NCBI GenBank assembly: GCA_020809705.1
Contig: CP085826.1
Span: 186,001 to 250,000, forward strand
Origin: Calonectria ilicicola
Taxonomy: Eukaryota; Ascomycota; Sordariomycetes; Hypocreales; Nectriaceae
Reading direction: 5' to 3'
Length of the DNA: 64,000 nt
Below the pieces are notes generated by a model. That model was not told where the DNA came from and did no database searches. It saw only the letters and a program-made list of their open reading frames with translations. This document shows positions 31,908 through 44,385 of this stretch, piece by piece. How positions within the stretch are numbered: the first letter of the stretch is position 1; each line of letters begins with the position of its first letter. The position numbers were made by a program, and so were the translations under genes.

Positions 31908-33093
31908 TTAGTTCTCACTCTTCTTTGCCTCCGGTGCATTTCTGTTGTTCGTTTGCTTTTGCCTATTTGTTCTGAATGCGTAATACTCTCCTCCAGTCAT
32001 GACTGGATATTTTGGCGGGTTGTCTTCATCGACACAAGTAGGGATGGGCTCCAGAAGTTTAGATCTATCAAATCCAAAGAAGAAAGGTGCCGAGTACCGC
32101 TCTCGCCCACTCTTGTTGATGACTCGGTGAATGGTTGAGACAAATAAATCGTTTGTTTGCCTCATAAAGCAGTCGGCGATGTTAACCACCAGTGATCCCG
32201 GGATCGGTTTAGCCTTGACCCATGTGCCGTTCTTACTAAGAACCTCTAGACCGCCGGCGGAGTCTTGTGTAACCATGGTAAAACATTCCACGTCCGTGTG
32301 AGCTCCAATTCCGTTCTGATCATCCACGGAGTGCGACTGTTGCGGGTAGTGCAGTATTCTCATTCCAGCTTCTGGCTTTCGGACGTACTCGTCAAAGTAG
32401 GTCTCTGGTAGGTGCAGTGCGAGTGCAAATATCCGAGTAAGTTGGCGAGACAGGTGCAATAGCTGCGTGTGGTAGGCGTATAGTCCTTCCCGAAACCCCG
32501 GGAGATCAGAGGGCCATATACTCACTGACGGCTCACAATCGCTGACCGCGTGAGGGTCCTCAGCGGGATCATAGGCCCAATTGAAAGCTTCGCTGAGGTC
32601 TTGAATTTCCGTGAGCGCCCGTACACATTTTCGTTTGATGCAATTTTACCTTGATGCTTCCATCCGTTTCGGTTGTAGCATTCCATTGGGTGAAAGCCCA
32701 CATACTCATTCGGAACACGACCTGTAAATACCTCCATTTTCTGTTCTTCTGGGAGAGCAAAGAAGCGTTTCGCTTGGTTCATAGCTTCATCGACATATTT
32801 AGGATCAATACCCTTAGAAAGAGTTAGGCTTTGCATCACCATCGAATAGTAGGCTAATGCAAACTCACATGGTTGATCAAGTAGAAGAATCCAATATTTC
32901 GAGAGGCCGCTCGAATTTCTTCAGCAACGGCTTGACGATCTTGTAGCTCTAAGCTCCAAATTTTGGATGCATCAATCACGGGTATTATGTCGAGATCCAC
33001 GGAGATGTTTGATTGAAAAGTGAAGACGTTTCCGTTGTGCAATGTCACCGTGGTGCCTGAACCGGTAGGCATTGGCTGAGTCCGAACGGACAT
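31908..33093 (-). CDS. 2-oxoglutarate/Fe(II) dioxygenase, isopenicillin-N-synthase family
   Basis: Three exons, 33093-32869, 32812-32650 and 32599-31908, give 359 residues in frame. The N-terminal DIOX_N part has DIIPVIDASKIW and AASRNIGFFYLINHGID; the catalytic core has the HTD of GAHTDVECFTMVTQD and the distal His in VSTIHRVINKSGRERYSAPFFF, whose R-Y-S is the usual 2-oxoglutarate site. The family hydroxylates or desaturates small molecules with O2 and 2-oxoglutarate. Fungal thymine 7-hydroxylase belongs here, and the divergent neighbour is an NCS1 nucleobase-type permease, so a pyrimidine or similar heterocycle is a candidate substrate. That is inference. The start at 33093 (MSVRTQPMP) is preferred over an upstream Met at 33141. 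Confidence 0.9.
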
Positions 33094-33256
33094 TTTAAAT
33101 TGGACGGATCGCGCGCTAGAGGCAACCAAACTGTCTAGCAATTAATTCCGACCGGCTTTGGATAAAATATGCCAGATGAGTCTTTCTGGGGTTTAAGTGT
33201 TTGATATCAAGTGGAATCAGTGCGATTTTGGGCGGTCATCCAATTCGATTTCAGAC

Positions 33257-33356
33257 TAAACTGCTGAACTGAACACCGGTTGAAAAATGGCCGAAAAATG
33301 GGCTGTCACAACACGATAAGAGCATGAGCTGATAAACTGGTAAACTGCTGAACTGA
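33257..33356. repeat. 16-bp direct repeat in divergent promoter
   Basis: TAAACTGCTGAACTGA occurs exactly at 33257-33272 and 33341-33356, 84 bp apart (eight helical turns). Its place between two divergent genes suggests paired protein binding sites. Confidence 0.8.
33277..33293. promoter_or_regulatory. CGG-N11-CCG, candidate Zn2Cys6 operator
   Basis: CGG at 33277-33279, TTGAAAAATGG, CCG at 33291-33293. The Gal4-type spacing, the position in a divergent promoter and the zinc cluster gene two genes away make this a good candidate operator. It lies within 5 bp of the first copy of the 16-bp direct repeat. Confidence 0.55.
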
Positions 33357-33698
33357 GTGCTTGGCCGCGTATTATCGACCTTCTCTGATTGGATCAAAGT
33401 GAATGGCCCACCAGCGATTTGCAGTTGGCCGATGATAAGACATGATTGCATGGCCGTGATTACTCGGCGATAGACCGCAAGATCGGCCACAGAAGCTCCT
33501 CTTTTCTGTTTTCGCCGGCTTTTAGACCCACCGCTACTCAAAGTGACCAACGGCAGATGCTATGGTTTCATCGAACAGTCGACAACTGTGCCATTAGATA
33601 TGAAGTTGATAACTAGGTACACATATAAAACCCCAATGGTCGAAAGAGGCCCACCTACCGGCAAGCCAACTGTCTCCGACAGTGTGCCGTGAATCATC

Positions 33699-35483
33699 AT
33701 GGCACCCAACGGCCAATTAATCCATCGCCTTGCCAAGCGGCTAGAGGTCCAGTGCGATGAAGATACAGACGTCGAAATCTATGTCAACAAAGACACACGG
33801 CCTCTACCACCATCTCGGCGTACTTATGGACCGTGGAACTTTGTGGGCCTGTGGATGGTGACGGGCTCCTTCAATGTTGGAGGGTGGACAACAGGCTCGT
33901 CCCTAATTTCCCTAGGCCTCAACGTGTGGGCAAGTGATTTGCGCAAGTCCAAGAAATGGCGAGAGTATTACTAACGCTAAGTAGCAATCCGTGCTTGCCA
34001 TCATAGTTGCCAATTTAATTGCAGCTGTTTTGTGCATCGCTGGTGGACACCCCGGAGCGAAATGGCACATTGGATTTCCCATGTGGATGAAACAAAACTG
34101 GGGCATTTGGGGTTATCTCCTCCCCATGGTGAGTTATTACCGCACTTGTCATGATCCAGTGCCAAGCTAAACATGTAATAGGCGATTCGAGTGTTTTTGT
34201 CTTTTGTTTGGACATCGACAAATACCTGGTATGGCAGCCAATGCCTCAAGGTCCTTCTAACATGCATCTGGCCGTCATTTCTTAATCTTGACGGTGAGTT
34301 GGCAGGTGGAGCCATGCAAGTGTGTGATTTTGTGGCGTTTCTTTTGTACCTTGTGCTATGCGTGCCGCTTGCATGGGTCAGCCCAGAGCACTATCGCAAG
34401 CCATTTTTCGCTGCGTCAGTCACTGTCGCCACAACGGTTATTGTGCTTCTCATCTGGTCCACTGTGAGAGCTCACGGCGGGGGCGCGCTACTCGCTGACG
34501 TGAGTGGAATATCGGGTGTCAAGCCGGCCAAAGGTGCCGGTCTTGGATGGGCATTCGTGGCTGCCGTAACAGCCAATATTGGGAGCATCGCCACGCACAT
34601 GTGGTCGCAATCTGACTATACAAGATATGCTCGTAAGCCGGGAGACCAGGTCCTGGCCCAGCTCGTCATGGTTCCATTGGGCACCATTCTCGTGGCATGC
34701 ATCGGCATCATTTGCACATCATGCGCCGCCACGCTGTACCCTCAAGAGACGAGTTTGATGTGGCAGCCTTACGTTTTCTTGAATGCGGTGCGCAAGTATG
34801 AAGACAACAGGGGTGCTCGGGCAGGTGTGGCGTTTGCCAGTATCGCATTCATGATCTCTCAATTCGGCATCGTTGTGGCATCCAACTTGGTTGTCGCTGG
34901 AATCGATCTGGCTGCGCTCTTGCCCAGGTGGTTCACCATTCGCCGAGGAGGTTATTTGACTCTTCTCTGCGCTTTCATAATGCAGCCATGGTCACTGCTG
35001 AACACGGCAACAAATTTCCTCACTGTCGTCGGGAGCTTTAATGTGTTTCTTGGCCCACTCATGGGAATCATGTTTGCCGATTATTTTGTGCTGCGAAAAA
35101 CTAACATCAAGTTGACTGATCTGTACGGGTCCTCGGAGAGTATCTACTGGTACACAAAAGGATGGAACTGGCGTGCCGCCATCGCGTGGATTTCGGGGGT
35201 TTGGTTTCTCCTCCCGGGGTTGGTCCAGAGGGCTGTTGCATCTGATGCTTTTTGGGGCGGATGGACTCGGCTCTATCAATTGTCATGGTTTGCTGGGTGC
35301 CTAGTGTCTGGACTTTTATTTCTCATCTTGGATTACTTCTGGCCCATGCCCGAGAAGCAGGCTGTTGATGATGTGGATTATTTTGGAACATTTGGTGATC
35401 CGCCTGTCATCGGCGGCCTCGAAAAAGTGCCTTCTGGCTCGGCTTCACTTCATGGGCAAGATAAGGTCGAGAACCAAGTTTAG
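33699..35483 (+). CDS. NCS1 family nucleobase/related-solute permease
   Basis: Exons 33699-33929, 33985-34128 and 34182-35483 give 558 residues. The start of the transporter core reads PPSRRTYGPWNFVGLWMVTGSFNVGGWTTGSSLISLGLNVWQSV, the typical NCS1 first-helix pattern. About 12 hydrophobic helices follow, with SQSDYTRYARKPGDQ in the middle and LGPLMGIMFADYFVLRK later, both family signatures. The first intron appears to be GC-AG (donor GCAAGT), since using GT two codons earlier would remove the conserved VW. The protein should import uracil-, allantoin-, cytosine- or thiamine-like compounds by proton or sodium symport at the plasma membrane. It is divergent from the dioxygenase and probably coregulated. 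Confidence 0.9.
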
Positions 35484-37334
35484 CGAAGTTATAGTCTAAA
35501 CCGTTGCTTACTACATTCTAACCAGGGCGTGGATTCGTCGGCCTCATTTGGTGCGTGGTTTTTGCCCATCTGTTATTTCTCAAATGTGTAGAACTACTTG
35601 CGCTATTATTTCCATAGAATGCATCTCCTCTATTTGCCATTAATGCAGGATTATCACCTTTGGTTAGCATGCTATAACGCGGATGGGAGACGCGATGTGG
35701 AGGAACGCGTCGCCACATCTCTGCCTCGCGTCGTGGTTTTCACCTACCCTGGAGCTCGTACTAATAACAAAGGATAAACGGGATATTATAATACTAGCTT
35801 AAGCAATTAAACAAGCTCTTATTCATTTTCATAAAATATTTCTCAATCATCACTCATCATCATGAAGCTAATTGAGATTACGCATTTGTGGTGAAGAAAT
35901 TATCCAGATCTTCCATTAGTTCAAGCATATTAAGAAGAGTGACAGGGTAGATTAGTTAAGAGGAAAAGAAGTATAAAAAAAAGCCAGAACCATACATTTT
36001 GAATAACCTTTAGATGGAGAGGTTCTAGAATTAATTATGACCACGGACTAAATCAGATCTAGAAAAATGGTCAATTTATTGTAACTGTGAAAATTCCTTC
36101 CCGCCCAGGGCCTTGTCTTGGGCCACTCCGATCTTAAAGTTTACTCTCCGGAACGCTAGCCTCATTAGGGCAACTAAACATGTCAATCTCGGGAGTCGTT
36201 TGATGTGAGCAGGGTTGGCATGAGTTCCACGATGCGATCTCTTGCGCTAGTTCACAAAGAATTGACGTGAAAGGTGAACCGAAGCTAATCGGAGTTAAGT
36301 TGCAAGACACCAGTGGGTAATTTCTGAGGGGGGTTGAGATGTCACGGATATCGCCACCCCCGAGATCCTGTTTCCGCGACTAAAAAGTTCCCTGGTAGTA
36401 ATCCAGCAGACTTAGTCTCAGTTGGACCTGCTCAGCAGCTTCAAGAGAACAGTACCTTCCTATCATGCTGTGATCTTGACAAATGTCCTATCTTAAGCCG
36501 TATCTATTTTTTTCACCTAGCTGTCATAATTATGATGTGTACGTAGCCTACTGGTTAAGGAGTCCCCTTCAAAGATTGGTATCCTCGCAATCTTATCCAT
36601 GAATTGTGCTACAATGCCCTAATTCGTTTAATCAGAAGTACCACCAGGTCCGACAAAGCTTTGCTTGCCGCGACAGAACTCGGGGTTAGCCTTTTGATTC
36701 ATATATCCCCGGGACTCTCACACTACCATTGATAATATTCCCATTGTGGCAAAGTTTCCCCGATACTAAAAATAACACTCCAATTAGCGGCGACAGAGGC
36801 ACAGGGCTACAGGAGAGTGATGGTATCCATCATTCATCATCCTGATTTAATGACGTTTCTAGAAAATTTTGGGTTTGTCATAGTTGGGAAATTGAACCTC
36901 TTGCGCCTTTCGATAACCCACCCCAGAAAATTTTATGCTGCATCAGGATCAGGAAATCTCCACAGTCGCTACGATGCTTCGAAACCCTTCATGCAAACAG
37001 GGCACTGCGCGTGCAGGTCCGCTTCATGGCTACCCCGGCGAGCGCCTAGCGATGAGTCTTAGAGCAAGGGTTAAGCCATTCTGTTCCGTTCAGCTTGTAA
37101 ATATATTAAGCGGCATTCCTCGATTCACAAACGACAATGACAGTTTGCCTCTGCCAAGACAAGTTTCAAGCGAGTCTCACCAAAAGAGCCGTTCTGTTTA
37201 ACAAACTCTTGACATACTTTTACTAAGAAAAATATCTCGTGTCAATACCGACGCAGGAATACAGAATCTCAGCCTTTTTCGACCTATTGAATCATTAAAG
37301 GGCTGTGCAAGGATTTTTGCTCCTGACCATCACC
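35484..37334. other. Gene-poor stretch with AT-rich island
   Basis: 1.85 kb without a convincing gene. About 35760-36060 is distinctly AT-rich (ATATTATAATACTAG-like sequence), as seen in RIP-mutated repeat remnants, but no element can be aligned by eye. A tRNA-like stretch near 36545 fails the T-arm test. Confidence 0.5.
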
Positions 37335-38413
37335 ATGTCATCACAATCTGTAAGTTTTCATTATAAGTAGACTGCCATGTAATACCAAGTCACATTCACT
37401 AATACCATCCGTCTTAACTACAGGGCCCTCCATATCTCCCTACAACTGCTGGTTTGGGCGGCCGTCCAACTCCGTCGGTTGACGACCCCATAAGCGGCGT
37501 CCTCCTTGTCTTTTTTGTGACAGGTGCCGCTTTGAACATGACAATTTTCCAGCTTAACCGTCGTCGCTCTCATAAGTTTCTCCTCTCAGGGCTGCTTTTT
37601 GGATTCTGTATGGCTCGAATTCTGGCCAACGTCTTGAGAATTGCCTGGGCTTCCCGTCTTCACAACTCCCGCCTTGCCATTGCTGCTCAAGTCTTGGTCA
37701 ATGCAGGCGTTGTTATCCTCTTCATTGTCAACATCATATTCACTCAACGCATTCTCCGTGCCTTTCATCCGAACATTGGATGGAGTCGGCCTGCTACTCT
37801 TGTCTTCCGATTTCTCTTATTCAGCATTATAGCCAACCTTATTATGGTTATTGTCGCTGTTGTTTACAGCTTCTACACTCTGGACATTGAAATCCGTCTC
37901 CAACTACGCAAGATTCAGCTCACTGCTTCCACATACCTGGCAATCCTCGCTTTTTTGCCTATTCCAGTAGTGGTTCTCTGCCTCTCTCTTCCTCGCAAAG
38001 TTCCCCTAGACAAATTCGGTCAAGGCAGTATGCGCGCCAAGATCAGACTCCTCCTTTTTACCGCCTCTCTACTTTCCCTGGGTGCTGGTTTCCGGGCCGG
38101 TGCAGCTTATGAGATCCGCCCTATTTCCCAACCTGCCTGGTTCCATCACAAGGCGTGCTTCTACATTTTCAACTACGTTATTGAACTCGTTGTTGTCTTT
38201 ACTTATGCGCTATCGCGGTTTGATAGGCGTTTCCATATTCCTGACGGAAGTAGTGGCCCTGGTGACTATTCCCGAATTCATGGCAATCTAACCAGGTCCG
38301 ATGACCATGTCTTCAGTGTCAATATCGAATCCGGTGACTCTGGAAATCTCGAACTTTCTAAACACGAGAGCAACCTTAATGGCAAGTCGCAGTCCCAAGA
38401 GGATATGATCTAG
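37335..38413 (+). CDS. DUF3112-type seven-helix membrane protein
   Basis: Exon 1 is only 15 bp (37335-37349, MSSQS), exon 2 37424-38413; the 74-bp intron has GTAAGT and CTACAG ends. The 334-residue protein begins GPPYLPTTAGLGGRPTPSVD after the junction, the hallmark of this family, followed by about seven hydrophobic helices (GVLLVFFVTGAALNMTIFQLNRRR, HKFLLSGLLFGFCMARILANVLRIAWA and others). A hydrophilic Ser-rich tail of some 70 residues follows. The family is widespread in filamentous ascomycetes and of unknown function. The short first exon was chosen because it supplies the only ATG in frame before the conserved start. Confidence 0.85.
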
Positions 38414-39208
38414 CTTCTTGAGCATGTTCTTGTGGAGTCATTGCTTCATATTGAAGAATACTGTTCTTCTATCTCAACCCCGAACACAGCACGTCAGACT
38501 GCTTGGACAAACGTGCTTACTTGTTATTTATTTTTCTTCATTTTATGTTTTATTTATAGTGAACCCTTCGAAGAGATTGTTTCTAATTTTCTAATCTGAG
38601 TGCCTACGAGCGTGTACTCAGATATGTCCAAGCTATCCTCATGATAATCGAGGTCCAGGTGAGCTGAATCAATGGTAGTCGACTGGTTAGCTTGAAAGGC
38701 GATTGCAAAAATGGAAAGCTCTTTGTTGGATATTGTATCAATAAGCTTCTGCTAAGAAAATATTTATGGGGGGAACAATGTTTTGGTTTTCTGAATCATG
38801 CGAGAATGTATATGACAAAAACCATCATGCTTTTGAATATCGACAAGTTGTCCTATGCTACAGCGGTATTATCTAGAACAGCCCTTGGGATCAAAACATG
38901 AGAGTTTATTGGAATTAAACCTTGAGAATTTTAGATAACAATAACGATATAAAGAATATAGGAATTGAATAGTTATCCAAGATACTGCACAATCCACTCT
39001 TTATAGGAGCCCAATTATTCACTCCACATAATTATGATCACAAAATATGAATCTTTTTGGCTCTTGGAGCCGGCGCTTCAACCACGCTGATGCGACAGAC
39101 ACGCAGACATGGTAAGTAGAATTAGAGCAATTCATCATTCAATCTAAATATTAACGACTTTAGAAGCTATTTGTAGTGTTTCACACATAGCACAACAGTC
39201 TCCTGGTA
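38414..39208. other. Intergenic between convergent genes, 795 bp
   Basis: 3' flanks of the DUF3112 and GH3 genes. AT-rich; no gene. Confidence 0.5.
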
Positions 39209-41887
39209 TTATAGTGTGAGAGTCTCTGTAACCTTGATATCCCGGCTGCTGAATCCCACCCGGATTTCGAAATCTCCTGATGGAAGCTTCCAGTTTTGCG
39301 CCTCAGTGTCCCAGAAACTGAGGTCCCTTCTGGTCAACTCTATGGTTACAGACTGAGCCTCAGAAGATTCAAGAGGAATATTGTCAAAACCTCGAAGCAC
39401 CTGAAGTGGAGTGCCCTCGGGGGTTGTGGCACTTGGGAAGGAGAGGTAAAGCTGAGGCACAGCACTGCCCTGAACGCCACCGGAATTTGTCACGGTAAAT
39501 GTGGCACGAGCTATAACGTCATATAGAGCTGGATTGCCACCTGGAGTTCTCTCGCTGGCTTTTGGGTAAGAGGATGTGTCGTTGCTCGTCTTGGATACTG
39601 AGAGATCAGACAATGCAAAGGTAGTATATGAAAGGCCAAAACCGAACTCATAGCGTGGAGTAATATCTTTGTCGTCGAAATGTCGGTAGTCGATGAAAAG
39701 GCCCTCGGTAAAATCAACATACCAGTCATCATCATTAGTTGAGCTGATGTTGGTGACTGGGATAAAATCGCTGGTGTTATAGGCCACGGTATATGGTAGC
39801 TTCCCGCTCGGGTTCACCTCTCCGCTTAGGATGTCGACGATGCTGTTACCTGATTCAGTACCTGGGAGATGTGCCGCGATAATTGCCGTCACATTGTCGT
39901 TGTCGGCCCATATCATATCATTAACGCCGGCCGAGTGGGTGATTACGACGGTGTCCTTGCAGAACTTTGTGACTGAGTCAACAATGGCCGTCCCATTCCA
40001 GTCAACGTCGTAGGAAGTTCTATCCACTCCTTCAGTTGCGTATGTCTTGAGGAAAACAAAGCAGAGCTCTGGAACAGGGTAGAGAGAGGCGGCCTTGTTA
40101 ATGGCGATTTGGTTTTCCGTGATGTACTGGACAAAGGAGCCATTTGGCTCCGCCCATGCTCGAATAGCTTCCAAAGGTGTAACGAGGTAGGTCGGACGAC
40201 CTGCACCAGAGCCGCCACCGCAAATTTGAGTACCCATCTCTTCGCCAGTAGATGCAAAGATACTTGTACCTGAAGAGAGGTAAAATCCATTGCCAACTTC
40301 GCCAGCATCATTTCCAAAGACGCCGATATACTTGGGCAAAGACTTTACTGGCAACACGTTGTTTGTGTTTTTGAGCAGAACGGCTGATGCTGCGCCCATC
40401 TCCCTGATGAGCTTGGCATGATCGTGACGAACGTCTCGGCTCTTCTCGCCCCCGACATTATCAAAGGAGGAGGGGTCACTACCATCCATTTCAGGGATGC
40501 TGGGATCAATCTTGGGGTAGTCGTCTTGCCCAAGGAAGTAGTAAGGTGTCATGATGCGCAAAATCATGTCGTCGACTCGCGAGAGTGGGAGACTGCCGTT
40601 GTTGACAGCTGCGGTAATGTTGCCTCCAAAGTATGACTTTGAATAGTCGGTAAACCCGATGCCTCCTGGCATATTCATATCGAGGCCGCCCATGATAGAC
40701 TTGACTCCAGAATGTGTAGCGCCCCAATCGCTCATGACGTAGCCTTGGAATCCAAGTTCATCCTTTAGTAAACCATTCAATGTCTTGTCATTTTCACAAG
40801 CATAAGTGCTATTGAGTTTATTATAACTGTGTAGCCAAGTTAGTACGTGTTGGTTTGGAAGGTAAATCATACAAACCTGCACATGATTGATGCGACGCCT
40901 GCTTTGACTGCATTTGCAAAGGGCCACTCGTAGAGTTCGTGCATTGTGCGATCATCCATGTTGGATGAGATGGTGCTGCGTTCAGTCTCTTGTTCATTTG
41001 CAATATAATGCTTTGCACAAGCTTGAACACCTGCACAACTGTGAGCAAAAGAAGCGGATCAACCAAAATGTTGCGTTTGGGTGAGCTCGCATACCTCCTT
41101 CTTGCATTCCCTCGATGGTTAAACCAAATGCGACACCCGTCAAATAAGGATCTGGAGAGAAGCCTTCCCAGTTTCTACCTGACAAGGCATTGCGTCCAAG
41201 CGGAGACGCACAAGGTCTGGAAACGATACGATTAGTGAATAGGAGATGAGAAAATGGAGCTGAATATTTACCCAAGGGCAATATGAATTCCCTTTTCTTT
41301 GTACTCTTGCCCCATCAAGCGGCCCCTCTCTTGAATCATATCGCGATTCCAAGTGGCGGCGGCCGAGAGTCCCGCGGGGAAGACGCTGACAAAGTCCTAA
41401 AAGTGGTTTTAGCATGATTGGTGTTTGTGAAAACATATTTAACGTTACATACCACTGCACGGACACCTGTGGGGCCATCTGTTGTATTTGTTAGTGATTG
41501 ACTTGAAAATTCAGCGGAAAGATTCTGTTAATTACCTTGAAGACAGAGCCCTGGGAAGCCAAGTCGCGGAACACCTGGAATATTTCCAACACAAGGCCTG
41601 TCTATGTTAGCCACAACATCATTTATTTTGGCCATATGTTACGTACCCATCAAAACCGGTTGTGAGGTTGGCCTTCTCTTCCAGCGTTAGTTGCTCAACA
41701 AAGGCTTTGGCCTTCTCGAACGCGGCTTCCCATCCAATTCCCGTTACATTGGCTAAAATCCGTCAGCGCAGAATCATCAAAGGATTAGATCTGACTTACG
41801 AGGAGGAGAAAACGGTGGGGTGACATATGTCGCTGCATGTGTGGGTGCAAGCAGCGACCCAAAGGCCAAGATAGATAACACATGCAT
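39209..41887 (-). CDS. Secreted GH3 family beta-glucosidase
   Basis: Eight exons: 41887-41800, 41752-41647, 41597-41536, 41478-41453, 41396-41272, 41216-41095, 41030-40877 and 40826-39209. They sum to 2301 bp, exactly 766 residues. The signal peptide is [20 protein letters not shown]3 landmarks: [51 protein letters not shown] as separate exon products, [13 protein letters not shown], and the nucleophile Asp in [13 protein letters not shown]. The C-terminal domain and a fibronectin-III-like end ([20 protein letters not shown]) complete the usual layout. It should cleave terminal beta-linked glucose from cello-oligosaccharides or glucosides outside the cell. Eight exons including a 26-bp one are many for this family. 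Confidence 0.94.
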
Positions 41888-43563
41888 TGCAGGGCAAATG
41901 AGCTCTACTTCCCCAATATTACTGAGAGAATGAAGCTTGATTCCCTGAAGGCTTGCTGGTGAATTTCGATAATATCCAGCATATTATCCAGGGAAGCGAG
42001 CCCTATTTATTCAACTTTTTTTCTGGCTCGCCCCTACTCGACAAAGACAACGCAACACCGACAGGGAATATGCGGATAAGGTGATTGCTAAGAGTAGGGC
42101 CGATTAAGTTTATTCAAAAGCATAAGCTAGGTGCATATAGACCCATCATTGCGCAACTTGGGTTGGCTGAATGTGTTGTTCCGCCAATTCATGATGTCAC
42201 GAGCGCGTGTGGAGGGCCGTGGTCGGATGGGGCCAGCCAACCCTATGGCTAGAATAGGAAAGGAAGTGGTCAATAAAGAGTGGAAGTACACACACCACAC
42301 CCAGCAAAATTCTATAAAGGTAGTGATTCTGGGTGCCGATTGTCAAGCCGGATCCGAGGTTGGCTGTGTGGGGAAATCCGGCTCCGTAGTCAGCTGCAGC
42401 GAGGAACCATGTCATTGATGAGCCATAATCCCCAGATATCCGGAGTAACCCCAAGGGGCCAATTCTCCTGAAAATGAGGTTCAGGTCAGCCAATTGAATT
42501 GTTGGGCCGGAAATGTGCCCTTGTCGAAAAATGTACCATCCCAGCTCTGAGCGATATCACACAACCTTGGATATAGGCGGACTACCACAGGAGCGGTTGA
42601 CTCCCGACGATACTCCAAGTCCATAGCAGGAATTTCTCGGATATGTCTCTGAATGTGGCCGTTGTCGGCCGGCATGCTGTTCTCTGATAGAATGGCCTTA
42701 TCCCAAATAGCCGTAAATGGTACCCCACTTCCGTAGGTACGGCTCGTGATATCCGCACTGCACGACCGGGGAAAAGGCGGGGAAAGCCTCTGAGGAGACA
42801 TGTTACTGCCCCGCAATATGTACGCAGACGAGAGACGGGCCGACTGTCGAGCCTGGGTGGTTTGACCTTGACGATGGAATGCCCGCGGGCTGAAAGACAC
42901 ATGCTCGACACGTCGCATTAGGACCATTCAGCCGGTTCAGTTGAGGTTAAAAAGACCGAACATGTCCCCGACAGGTCTCCACAAGAGACTTGCCACATGG
43001 TTTTCGCGGCAAATCTGCGGGGAACGGGGTTGTACTTTTGTGTGCACATCTGATCATTATGGGCTAGTAGAGGAGGAGTTAGTTAAGGATCAATGCAGAA
43101 CTGATCCATCGATGTGGCAATTTAGGTAATTCTATGAACTAAAAAGATTTGGAATTCTTTACAAAATGGCAGGCGTCAAAAGAATTGGCTAGATAGATCC
43201 TCAAGCTCGGCTTTCTACTCGATTGGCTCGTTTTGAACAACAGGCAATTGAAGATAGACTCGGTAGTTAATGCGAGCGACTGTTTGTTTAAAGATTGTTC
43301 CATTTTCATTGGTCTACTTATTCCCCAAAATTCCCTCCCCAAATGAGCTTTCACGGCACAATAACGTAGCTTTCTTGCAGAGATAATCACTCGATTTTTA
43401 GGAAAATGTCATCAAGACCCGTGTTCACACCCAATCGACAATTTCTTTTCCTTTATTGAGTCACGTACATCTTGGCATAGATATGATATCGGAGTTCTTG
43501 CTATAGCTTGCGATAAATAGCCAACTTGAATTTTGTTTGAGTTGGATAATTTGGACATTAGGT
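41888..43563. other. Intergenic, 1.7 kb
   Basis: Contains the GH3 promoter (TATTTATTC near 42003) and the 3' flank of the BTB gene. Frames around 42200-42900 are open on both strands but have no domain-like sequence. Confidence 0.5.
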
Positions 43564-44385
43564 TTAGTGAGATGTCCAATTTGAGCGCTGGTTACCGCAT
43601 TTAGGGCAATAGTAATAGGCATTTGATGTAAATTCGCCAGGAAACTCATAGGCACACGAAGGACATCTGTATCGTTTTGTTTTAGTATCCGTGGATTGCT
43701 GGGTACAAAGAAAAGGAACCAGATCGGCTGCAAAATCGGGAGACTGTCTAAGAATCTCACAGAAGCCGTCGTGCCCCACAAGCTTACTGATATTCGCATG
43801 GGAAGTTTCTATGACCAAGTCGCGGAGTCCCCGATCTTCAGAGGGTGTGCTAGCATAAACCAAGGTGATTGCAAGTGGAAAATCATCCATGATCCAACCA
43901 GTCCTGATGGCTGTGCCGAATTTGTTCTTCGAATAGTCCTTGAGTGTGGGAATGTCGTATTTGTCTGCAATTTGGTAAACCTGAGCCTCAAAGATCATAG
44001 TTGAAGTGCTACAGGTGTTGGTGTAGTCAAAAGAGTACATGAAACAGAACATTGCTTCAACAATGCTCGGGTCGAAATCTTTGATTTCGATCTTTTTCTC
44101 GGAACTCTCCTGCGAGAGTGTCAAAAAAACAACGTTGGTGGGAATTTGTCAAGGGCCGACACACCTTCCACTCTCCATTTAATTCAGTCGCAAAGTACTT
44201 GGAATGTGCGGATAGGATCACCCCGTGGACCTTGAATTGTTGGCCATCGCAGACAACAATGACATCAGAAAACGTGTCTGTATTATATAGGCTAGAAAAT
44301 GGATTAGAGACGACAATCAGATCTTGAGACACATCGTATACTTTTTCAGTGACGAGATGAATTTCTCGAATCGCTGAGGAGCCAT
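43564..44385 (-). CDS. BTB/POZ domain protein with C-terminal zinc ribbon
   Basis: Exons 44385-44342, 44291-44165 and 44109-43564, 238 residues. MAPQRFEKFISSLKN leads into the BTB domain LYNTDTFSDVIVVCDGQQFKVHGVILSAHSKYF, then IKDFDPSIVEAMFCFMYSFDY and YQIADKYDIPTLKDYSKNKF. The C-terminus carries two CPxC knuckles, YRCPSCAYEF and YYCPKCGNQ, 20 residues apart, consistent with a zinc ribbon. BTB domains dimerise and often link substrates to Cullin-3 ubiquitin ligases; the fungal single-domain type is common and usually uncharacterised. The zinc ribbon tail could bind nucleic acid or protein. Confidence 0.88.

Larger units (their letters stand above)
33094..33698. other. Divergent promoter of dioxygenase and permease
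   Basis: 605 bp between the two start codons, containing a CGG-N11-CCG palindrome and a 16-bp direct repeat listed separately. No gene inside. Confidence 0.7.

Noticed and set aside
36540..36602. tRNA-like sequence (GGTTAAGGAG followed by a possible stem)
   Set aside because: No GTTCRANYC T-loop and no consistent acceptor stem.
42131..42927. Overlapping frames on both strands
   Set aside because: No domain-like sequence, splice partners or codon bias.
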